A stretch of 42,692 bases of DNA, taken from Variovorax sp. dw_308. Its GTDB lineage: Bacteria > Pseudomonadota > Gammaproteobacteria > Burkholderiales > Burkholderiaceae_C. A program made the translations under genes and the position numbers. This document shows, piece after piece, positions 25,351 through 33,300 of the stretch. The notes under the pieces were generated by a model. That model was not told the DNA's origin. It searched no databases and saw nothing but the letters and a program-made list of their open reading frames with translations. The stretch's first letter is position 1, and every line of letters starts with the position of its first letter. The stretch lies in the NCBI RefSeq assembly GCF_019207085.1, contig NZ_JAATOM010000037.1, positions 1 through 42,692 on the forward strand. Direction: 5' to 3'.

Positions 25351-26514
25351 TTAGCCCAGCGGCGGAATCGCTCCCAGGACGTCGCTGAAAACGCTGAACT
25401 GCGTTTTGAACGCCTGCGGGCTGTAATCCTGGTAGTAGCCTGCGGTCACCACGACAACGAGGTCGAGCTTGGGGACGATGCGAATGTACTGGCCGCCTCG
25501 ACCCAGTGCGCCAATCCACTTGACCACGTGCGCGTTGGCACGGGCGCGGCCGAGCCACCAGAGATATCCGTAAGATTGATCGCCAGTCGCCTTGAGCTTC
25601 GGTGACGTCGAGGCCTCGACCCAGCCATTGGAAACGACTTGGCGATCGTTCCAGCGACCGCCCGCAAGGACAAGTTGGCCGATCTTCGCCATGTCGCGTG
25701 GTCGCATGCGCAATCCGCCTCCGGCATCGGAATCCCCCTTGACCCGGCTCCACTCGAAGTCGGTGATGCCCAGAGGCTTGAACAACTCTGTTCGGGCAAA
25801 TTCGTCGAGAGGGCGTCCGGTGGCCTTGTGGACGATGGCGGAAACGAGGGTGAGCGCGCCGGTGTTGTAGAAGAACTCCTGGCCTGGCGGCGCGGTCGGC
25901 GCGAGACCGAGGACGTAGCGGGACGGATCTGCTGCCCTGTGCATGCGCGACTCGTCGTTGTTCTCGCCGGTGGCCGGGGTTGCCTCCACCCACGTCAGGC
26001 CCATCGTCATCGTGAGCGCGTGCAGCAGCTGAAGGCGATCCTTGTCAGGCGTACGCAAGTCCGCGCACTCGGGAAAGAAGTCAAAGATCGGCTGGTTGAT
26101 GCTGCGGATGAGCCCCTGATCAATCGCGATCCCGACGGCGAGCGACGCGACGCTCTTGGAAGCCGACTTCAAATTGTGCAGGGTGTCCGCATCGAATACG
26201 ACATCTTCCACCCGGCTGCCGAAAAAGAGGTCGGGGATCTGGTCGGGACCTCTGAAGTACCGCTCGAACACCAGCTTGCCGCTGCGGACAACCAGCACTG
26301 AATGTATGTTCGACGAGACCGCGAGTTGATCAGCCATCCTGCACAGGGCGCCGCGGTCAATGAGCTTGTCGTCACCGTTGGTCGAGATACCCCAGCCGTC
26401 CGATCGCGTACTTGGAACACCGCAGCCACTAGACGGCTCCGCAAGCGCGCGCAATCCATAGAGCGATGCCAGCGCCGCTCCGCCGAGATGTAGGGAAAAC
26501 CGGCGACGCCTCAT
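25351..26514 (-). CDS. Serine hydrolase, class C beta-lactamase-like fold
   Basis: 387 residues from the ATG at 26514; an ATG-like extension to 26532 is possible. It has a twin-arginine-type signal (RRRRFSLHLGGAALASLYG), so it is probably exported folded. Catalytic motifs are S117-A-S-K120 (SxxK) and Y216-N217-T218 in the YxN position, with a late GRGGQYIRIVPKLDLVVVV strand as in penicillin-binding-protein-like and 6-aminohexanoate-dimer-hydrolase-like enzymes. Substrates of this family range from peptidoglycan fragments to esters, and no clear beta-lactamase feature is present. It sits between the IS remnant and the left direct repeat as a single gene. Confidence 0.85.
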   Translation of the reverse strand: MRRRRFSLHLGGAALASLYGLRALAEPSSGCGVPSTRSDGWGISTNGDDKLIDRGALCRMADQLAVSSNIHSVLVVRSGKLVFERYFRGPDQIPDLFFGSRVEDVVFDADTLHNLKSASKSVASLAVGIAIDQGLIRSINQPIFDFFPECADLRTPDKDRLQLLHALTMTMGLTWVEATPATGENNDESRMHRAADPSRYVLGLAPTAPPGQEFFYNTGALTLVSAIVHKATGRPLDEFARTELFKPLGITDFEWSRVKGDSDAGGGLRMRPRDMAKIGQLVLAGGRWNDRQVVSNGWVEASTSPKLKATGDQSYGYLWWLGRARANAHVVKWIGALGRGGQYIRIVPKLDLVVVVTAGYYQDYSPQAFKTQFSVFSDVLGAIPPLG

Positions 26515-26619
26515 GTCGGACCTATAGCACACGAAGCCTCGACGGGGAAGAGCGCACTACCACGACCGACCTACAAACCGCTGTTGGCCGACTGCTGAAG
26601 GTGACCCGCGTCATTCACC

Positions 26620-26730
26620 CTCAGACGCCATCACACAATCGCACTGCCGAAGGATGAGTACATGGAGGGGTAAAGTTATCGAACTGGCCGAGCGTCGATG
26701 AGAGACATCGATGGCTGGCGGAGAGTGTGA
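26620..26730. repeat. Left copy of 111-base direct repeat (candidate att site)
   Basis: This segment aligns without gaps to 39247-39357. The last 54 bases (26677-26730) are identical; the first 57 are about three-quarters identical. It ends with TGGCGGAGAGTGTGA, which on the minus strand is the 3' terminus of a tRNA-Ser-like sequence including CCA. Beyond 26730 the copies differ. It probably marks one end of an integrated island. The rest of the 26515-26890 gap shows no gene. Confidence 0.7.
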
Positions 26731-26890
26731 CCACTGGGCGTAGGCGCCAAGTTGTGTCACGCGGGCTCACGGAGAGCAAAGCTTTCGATGGCGCCGACTG
26801 ATCGAGCCAATCATCAAGTCTCAGTCAACCTCATCCAATCGCAGCGTTCCAGATGGGTATGCGGATGGGGAACAAGTTCAACTGCTTGAA

Positions 26891-27406
26891 CTAGCCCCAA
26901 ACGCCGCCGCCAAAACCTTCTCGCGCATAGACCTTGATGGGCTGCTTCGACACGTAGACGCGCCCCTCAAGGTCCGAGTACCTAATGGTGACCTCCGTTT
27001 CGGCGCCGTAGTTTAGCCACTTGCCTTCAGGGTCATCTGGAGTAAACGCGCCAAAAGACGTGACAAGTTCTTCGCCGTTTCGGAGAAGAGGAACTTCGCT
27101 CCGAGACAAAAAGTTGTGCTCGATCATCTTGAAGCGCTTCTCAGAAATGCTTGGCTCGACGAGCCTTCTGATGCTTTCGTGAGGTGCCACCAATCGGACG
27201 CGAACGGCGGGTCTGTTGCCAGTATTTGCCAAGACCAGGTTAAACGTCGCCGCGTTGCTCCCGGAAGCGTGCTCAGTGACAAACGCGCTCACTACTGGAC
27301 GATTCGATTGAATCCAATTGACGCGGGTGAAGTACAGCGAGATCAGGGAGATGGCCAGCGCCACCAGCGAGATCGCGAGCTTCAAGTTTTCGGCGTGTTC
27401 GGGCAT
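26891..27406 (-). CDS. Membrane-anchored small protein, partner of the GHKL/STAS gene
   Basis: 171 residues, not assigned to a named family. Residues about 8-27 form one hydrophobic helix (LKLAISLVALAISLISLYF); the rest is a predicted beta-rich soluble domain with NLVLANTGNRPAVRVRLVAP and EVTIRYSDLEGRVYVSK strands, reminiscent of Ig-like domains. The N-terminus is probably short and cytoplasmic. It lies 61 bases downstream of the GHKL/STAS-like gene on the same strand, so the two probably form one operon. There is no clear Shine-Dalgarno sequence before the ATG. In a defence or signalling unit it could be the membrane-acting part; that is speculation from context. Confidence 0.65.
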   Translation of the reverse strand: MPEHAENLKLAISLVALAISLISLYFTRVNWIQSNRPVVSAFVTEHASGSNAATFNLVLANTGNRPAVRVRLVAPHESIRRLVEPSISEKRFKMIEHNFLSRSEVPLLRNGEELVTSFGAFTPDDPEGKWLNYGAETEVTIRYSDLEGRVYVSKQPIKVYAREGFGGGVWG

Positions 27407-27467
27407 CGAAGGAGTCTAGCGATCGATTGCCGGCGCCGTTTCATCCCTGGCAACAACTCCAGTATGG

Positions 27468-28730
27468 CTAGCTTTCACGTTCGCCAATCTTGGCGTACGC
27501 CGCCACTGCCATCACTGCCTCACGCGTGGACCTTGAACAGTTCGCAATACTTAGAGTTGAGCCAATGTTCTGTCCGTCCCTGATTACCTTGTACATCAGT
27601 GCGTGCACGAATGACTGAGTCGCAAACTTCACTCCGTCAAAATCGAGCACCACCATGGTTCCCTCCCTCATGCTGGGGAGAAGGTCTTCATCGCGGATTT
27701 TGGCTGCTTGCTCAACGTCTTCCTCGAACAGCTTGACGCTCACGATCACCTGCTCGTCCAAGCCTCCGAGTTCGGGAATCCCCTCGACAAAGTCCAGTGA
27801 AAGTTCCGCCGGGTATTTCTGCGCTTCCGCAGCCAAACGGCGGCAGACGGACAGCAGAGAGTCGAACTCTCCAATCTTGTCCTTTCGCAACTGAAGATAT
27901 GCGAAGGTGCCCGGCCAGCCTCCAGCCTTGGCGTTCCAATAGAGCTTCTTCTGCTGCCCCTCCTTGTCACCCCAGATGTCTACTATGGCGTCCTTGGAGC
28001 CGAGGAAAAAACTGCCGCCAGATAGCGACGCAATCTGCTTAATGAAAAATAGGCCAAGGCCAGCGTTGTCGCTCATTGACGTGTAGCCACCCGGCTTGAA
28101 AGTTCGCGACACGTGGGGAAGGGTGACAAGCTTTAGCGCTCTGAGATGCGTATCGATCTCAGGGTACGCCTCGTTAATGGTCGACTTGATGCCAAGTCCC
28201 ATGTCCGCAACACAAACTTCAACGAGGCCAGTTCTCGGGAAGTACTGGGCCATCGCAACGCCGCCCCCCACACTCGCGGAGTGCTGGACGACGTTTCGCA
28301 GAAGTTCAATAAGCGAGTACTTGACTGCGCCGGCTAATTCTTCGTCCTCGATCCGGAGGATGGCCATAACGGAAGCTGCGAAACCGGGAATCTCCGAGCT
28401 ACTAGAGATACGCGCGAGCTTCACTGTTCTGGCGGGGCCCACAGTTGCCGCCGGCGCCTGCTCCCCCATCAGCTCAAGGAATCCGCTTTGATTCAGATAG
28501 TTGCCAGCGGTCGTGTGAGGTGACGCTTGGAATGATAGGTGGCACCCCTTCACCTCCCGGAGCCACAGCGCATACCCCGCGAAAAGAGTGACAGCGTACG
28601 GCGCGATGAAGTTACACGTATCAAAGTTGATCCGGACGGGCGGCGAGAGATGGGTCTGCCATCGCCAACCGCTGAAGAAGTTCAGCAGTCCCTTGTCTTC
28701 TAGATTTTCAGGTACGTCAATCTGATGCAT
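27468..28730 (-). CDS. GHKL ATPase with N-terminal STAS-like and C-terminal DUF4325 domains
   Basis: 420 residues. Residues about 1-90 resemble a STAS/anti-sigma-antagonist-like fold (VRINFDTCNFIAPYAVTLFAGYALWL). Residues about 115-285 carry GHKL ATPase boxes: N box E142..N146 (SLIELLRNVVQHS), G1 D176-x-G178-x-G180, G2 DNAGLGLFF (G224, G226) and a GTFAYLQL end. Residues about 335-415 match the STAS-like DUF4325 pattern (LLPSMREGTMVVLDFDGVKFATQSFVHAL). There is no histidine-kinase phosphoacceptor or receiver, so it is not a classical two-component kinase. Similar ATPase/DUF4325 proteins are known to me mostly from accessory and defence islands, without a proven function. GGAG lies just upstream of the ATG. 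DNA here is visibly less GC-rich than the adhesin locus. Confidence 0.75.
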   Translation of the reverse strand: MHQIDVPENLEDKGLLNFFSGWRWQTHLSPPVRINFDTCNFIAPYAVTLFAGYALWLREVKGCHLSFQASPHTTAGNYLNQSGFLELMGEQAPAATVGPARTVKLARISSSSEIPGFAASVMAILRIEDEELAGAVKYSLIELLRNVVQHSASVGGGVAMAQYFPRTGLVEVCVADMGLGIKSTINEAYPEIDTHLRALKLVTLPHVSRTFKPGGYTSMSDNAGLGLFFIKQIASLSGGSFFLGSKDAIVDIWGDKEGQQKKLYWNAKAGGWPGTFAYLQLRKDKIGEFDSLLSVCRRLAAEAQKYPAELSLDFVEGIPELGGLDEQVIVSVKLFEEDVEQAAKIRDEDLLPSMREGTMVVLDFDGVKFATQSFVHALMYKVIRDGQNIGSTLSIANCSRSTREAVMAVAAYAKIGERES

Positions 28731-28899
28731 TAACTCCGCCCGGTTGGGTTCCCAGCAAGCAATCTCGAAACAGCGTCACGGGCCAAGATACCAAGCAACG
28801 ATGCAAGCTCCGGTTGTTATACACGGCTGCAATCGGTGGTATCCGCACATGGCACATCGAACCGATAGACAAGAATCTCTTCGTTGCTTGGAGACTACA

Positions 28900-28913
28900 C
28901 GTCGAATTCGACG
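28900..28913. promoter_or_regulatory. Perfect palindrome CGTCGAATTCGACG upstream of the integrase
   Basis: A 14-base perfect palindrome lies in the 284-base divergent gap between the GHKL/STAS gene and the integrase. It is followed by two TCATACC words 10 bases apart, which could be arm-type integrase sites or a regulator site. No other gene is visible in the gap. Confidence 0.3.
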
Positions 28914-29014
28914 GACCATTTCATACCGTCTCATACCAAGTCACGCACGTGACTGCCTCTGTACACCGCCCGGAAACCTCGTGAAACTCGCTGGATCCAA
29001 GGGGATTTTCATTG

Positions 29015-30223
29015 ATGGGGATAAAGATGGGTAAGGCTAAGGAGATGGGTGCGCTGGAGGTGTCTCGGATCACCCGGCGCGGGATGAACTTCGTCGGCGG
29101 CGTGGCAGGCCTCGGCATGAACGTGAACTCCGGCGGCTCGCGTAGCTGGGTGCTGCGGGCACGGGTCGGTGGCGTGCGCCGCGACATGGGCCTCGGCGGC
29201 TATCCCGACGTGACGCTGGCTCAGGCCCGCGAGTCGGCCCGGGCAGCGCGACAGCAGATGAGGCTCGGTCTCGACCCGATCGAGGAAGGCAAGGCCATGC
29301 GCAGTGCGCTCGTCGCGTCTCGGGCAGCGGCCATCACCTTCACCAAGGCGGCGACCCTCTACATCGAGGCGCACGAGGAATCGTGGAAGAACGCCAAGCA
29401 CCGCCAACAGTGGGAGAACACCCTGACGACCTACGCCAAGCCCAAGATCGGCACGCTGCAGGTGCGGGACGTGGGAGTGCCGCAGGTGTTGGACGTGCTG
29501 GAGCCGATCTGGAAGACGAAGACCGAGACGGCCTCGCGCCTTCGCGGTCGGATCGAGTCCGTGCTGGACTGGGCTATCGCCCGGGGGTACAGGGAGGGGC
29601 CGAACCCGGCGCGATGGAAGGGGCACCTCGACACAATGCTGCCAGCGCCGGGGAAGATCGCGAAGACCGACCACCACCGCGCCCTGCCCTACGCGAAGAT
29701 CGGGGACTTCATGGCCGAGCTTCGGCAGCAGGAAGGGACCGGGGCCCGTGCGCTGGAGTTCACGATCCTGACCGCCGCTCGGTCGGGCGAAGTGCGCGGC
29801 GCCACGTGGGCGGAGTTCGACCTGGACGGCGCGCTGTGGGTGGTGCCGGCCGAACGGATGAAGGCAAAGAAGGAACACCGCGTCCCGCTCTCGGACCGGG
29901 CGGTGGAACTACTGAACGCCCAATTGAAGATCAGCCACAGCGGCTTCGCCTTCCCGGCGCCCAAGGGCGGTAGCCTGAGCGACATGACGCTTACCGCCGT
30001 CCTACGCAGGATGAAGGTGGACGCGGTGCCGCACGGGTTTCGCTCGACCTTCAGGGACTGGGCGGCTGAGCAGACCGAGTATCCGAACGAGGTGGCCGAG
30101 ATGGCGCTGGCTCACGCCGTGGGCAACAAGGTCGAGGCCGCCTACCGGCGGGGCGACCTGCTGGAGAAGCGGGTGCAGTTGATGAAGGACTGGGCGGCGT
30201 TCGCGGCGACCACGGCAAGTTAG
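29015..30223 (+). CDS. P4-type tyrosine integrase
   Basis: About 402 residues from the ATG at 29015 (AAGGGG 9 bases upstream; a TTG at 29012 is in frame). Residues about 15-90 form the arm-binding DUF4102-type domain (DMGLGGYPDVTLAQARE), about 100-190 the core-binding domain and about 215-395 the catalytic domain. Catalytic residues visible are the Arg of AARSGEVRG, the His and Arg of HGFRSTFRDW, the His of LAHAVGN and the nucleophile Tyr of AAYRRGD. These enzymes insert islands at tRNA 3' ends. It is 2.3 kb from the left direct repeat rather than adjacent to an end, which is unusual. Confidence 0.9.
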   Translation: MGIKMGKAKEMGALEVSRITRRGMNFVGGVAGLGMNVNSGGSRSWVLRARVGGVRRDMGLGGYPDVTLAQARESARAARQQMRLGLDPIEEGKAMRSALVASRAAAITFTKAATLYIEAHEESWKNAKHRQQWENTLTTYAKPKIGTLQVRDVGVPQVLDVLEPIWKTKTETASRLRGRIESVLDWAIARGYREGPNPARWKGHLDTMLPAPGKIAKTDHHRALPYAKIGDFMAELRQQEGTGARALEFTILTAARSGEVRGATWAEFDLDGALWVVPAERMKAKKEHRVPLSDRAVELLNAQLKISHSGFAFPAPKGGSLSDMTLTAVLRRMKVDAVPHGFRSTFRDWAAEQTEYPNEVAEMALAHAVGNKVEAAYRRGDLLEKRVQLMKDWAAFAATTAS

Positions 30224-30241
30224 CGCAGACAGTAGAAAGCC

Positions 30242-30287
30242 GGCTGTGGGCCTATGGCTAACGTGTACCGCCACACAGGGCACAGCC
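30242..30287. terminator. Possible terminator between convergent integrase and STAND genes
   Basis: GGCTGTG pairs with CACAGCC across about 32 bases in the 100-base gap between two convergent stop codons. The loop is long and there is no T-run, so this is a weak call. Confidence 0.2.
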
Positions 30288-30323
30288 AGTGTTGAGCGCT
30301 GTATATCCCAGTGACTATGAAAC

Positions 30324-33300
30324 TCACCCGGCAGCATACTTTCGGCGAGCGTCAAGACGCTCTTCGAGCGCTGCTCCCATGGGCGTACCGCATCGGACAA
30401 GGACGTCCGAGATTCCAATGAGATCCGCACTGTTCAGCACCGCTGGGGGCGCAGAGCCGGCAAGCACAACCGTGTCGATCCACTCGCATACACGCCGCCC
30501 AACGCCGTGGTCGATCCAAAACTCAGCGTTCGCACCCTGCATGCGCCACCATGCTGTTACTGCACGCCCCATGAATGCCAGCCTGCTTGCGTTCGGCCCA
30601 ACTTCCATCAAGCCAAGGAACGCAAGCGCGACGAATGTGGAGCCCGAGGCATGCTCGGTAAGTTCCGTCAACAAAGAGAGGAGCAATTCGGCGCGACTAG
30701 CTCCTGGAGGAAGAACGTAGCACTTGGGCCCTTTCCCCATGGCATGCTCACCCATGAACACCGCGGCGACTGCTCCGGCGAGATGCATTTCAGTGCGGTC
30801 GGAGACTTCCGATGCCAAATGCTGCCATCCCCGAGTGGTGACGAGTCGCCGCGCAATTGCTTCGCGGATCGACACGGCCACACTGTCCGACACAGCACCG
30901 TCGTTCAACCACAGGCGGTCGAGCGCGTGCAGCACAGCCTCAGCGGCATCAACGAAGCGCTCCTCTGGCAATTGGGCGAGGGGCTGAAGCACGTACTCTT
31001 CAACACTAGCGTCATCGATCGCGACTGCGGCAGCGAGCGCAGCCGCGAAGTAGGCGTCATTCCAGGCGAACGCTCGCTCGCTCGGCTCCTCGTCAGGCCC
31101 ACAGCCGACGCCGTTCGCGCCTGCGGTCCACAGCCAACAATGCTTGACCAGCGCACGCAAGAGAGCGGGACATGCCGCGCGCCAGAGTGCAACCGCCAGC
31201 GACAGCCATTCCGCTGCAGCTGCGTCATCCAACGCGAAAGTGCGCGATGGCGTAGGGCGTTGCCCCGGTCGAGGCCGCGAAGCACCCAGCGAGATCGTGA
31301 ATCGCCCCTTTGGCGGACGCGGGTTGGGAAGTTCGGGCCAGCTCGGCTCGGAGCCTTCTCCGGACAGCCACGCAAGTTCCGCCGCAACCGCCGCCTTCAG
31401 CCTTGTCCGCTCGGCCTCCTTGAGCGCGGCGTCCATCTCGCGCTGACGCGCAACATAGTCATCGACACCCTTGAAAGGGTCGTCCTCTCGTTGCGGGACG
31501 GCATAGATGGCAGACGACAAGCCAATGCGGACGAGTGACCGCACGAGAGTCGGGAGCAATGAGCGTTGCGCCGCTATCTCAGCATGTAGTACCGTGACCA
31601 TGCCCGTCGTACGGTTTGCCGCCAAGTGAAGCAATCGCGGCAAATCGGCAAGGTCCGAATCATCGCGATACGCGGCCAGCAATCCCACGGCGGCAATCGC
31701 CATCGTGTTGTACGGCATCTGTTTGGCGAACCCAGCGTCATCGAAGCCTTCCCGATCAGCTGCTTCCACCAACTTCTCGCGGGCCCAAGTGCCGTACGCG
31801 ACCTTCTGTTCTGGTGAGCCATCGCGCATGAGTAGTGCGGCCACGATTAGCTGCGTTCGGGATATCCACTGTGCATCGTCTGCGTCCGATTGTGCCGACG
31901 ACGTCGAGGGATCGGACTGTGCCCAGCGAACGCCATCTTCAAGCAACTGCGATGAGCACGGCGGTTCGACAAGGGCTCGCATGAATCGCGTGCGAATCAC
32001 GATTTCAGCGTTGCCGCGGTGCGCCTGTGTCTGGTAGGTACCAAGCAACCGTGCCTCCTCAGCAGGAGGCACGTACTCGATGGTCTGGCCCTCTTCGTCA
32101 TCGCCTCGCTGTACGTAATTTGTGGGATCAAGCTGATTGAGCGCGCACATGGCGGCGAATCTCGGGTCTGCCATACCCCGGCTATCGACATCAGGTTGGC
32201 CGATTTGCTCCGCCTCGATGCGAAGTGCCTGCTGCATCGCTTCACGCACGTCGGGAGGACCGTTAAACCCGAACTCAAAAAGTACGGCATCCAGTGCTGT
32301 GCTTCGCGAGGGTCGCTGCAGTAGGTTTTCCAGCCGAACAGCACCGAATGGTTCGTGATGCACCCAGGCAGTGAACGGAGCGGCCGAAATTATCAAATCG
32401 TGACCGTACCGCTCGCGATCCATGGCCAGTAGTGCGGCCGATGCCGCAAACGGCCAAATGCACCCGCGCGTCTTCGGCCAATGCGACAACATGACGTCAA
32501 CCGCAACCAGCAAGTAGGCTGCCGGGCAAACTTCGGGCCTCAGAAGGTCATCGATCACTGCCTGCGCAGGTTCGCCCCGCTCAATGCGGAGATGCGCCCA
32601 CGCTTCCAGGGCCATCAGGGCCGACGCGACAATGTTGCTGCTCTGGTGCGCCCGAGACCACACGTACGACCTGAGCCAGGGAAAAGAGCGCTTCCCGCTC
32701 GGGAACGGCACGTCGATGGAGTCCTGGCCCGGCTCACGCCCTTGCGTTCGCCGCCGTATGGCGTGGGCAACGACACCATGCACCAGTCGCAGTCCCTGCT
32801 CCTTGTTCGACAGCAGCAAGTCGAGAAATGGTGCACGCGCCGGCGACGGCGGGAAGTATTCCAGGTCCCAGGCCGAGAAAGTGTCCCGAATAGAGGACCG
32901 TCGATCCTCGGCATCATCGTCTCCTTCGGGCAATGCCCGCAAAAACAGATCAGCTACGGCCTGCGGCGCCGCCTGTGGCGCCGTGCCAAGGAACGTCAGC
33001 AATGGGCGAAAGAGAACGTGCCGATAAGGATGATCGGCAACCAAATGCAAGTATGACTCGATGTCTGAGGGGCGGAGCTTGCACCATGAGAGAAAGGCGG
33101 TCCTAAGGTCGCTCTCTTGTGCCGTGGTCATTGACAGGCCAGGCGCCCGCCGGGCGGCCATGTACTCACGGGAGCCAGATACCCTAGGGTGGTTCTTCGC
33201 TTGAACCTCAATCAACCACGAATACAGGCGCGCCACCAGCAGGGGCGACATCACGTCCTGCCCAGCGAAGACGGTGCACCAGCGGTTGTAGAGATTGACG

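Noticed and set aside
30507..31538. A 343-codon plus-strand frame
   Set aside because: Antisense of the 1,767-residue STAND gene, without a family pattern.
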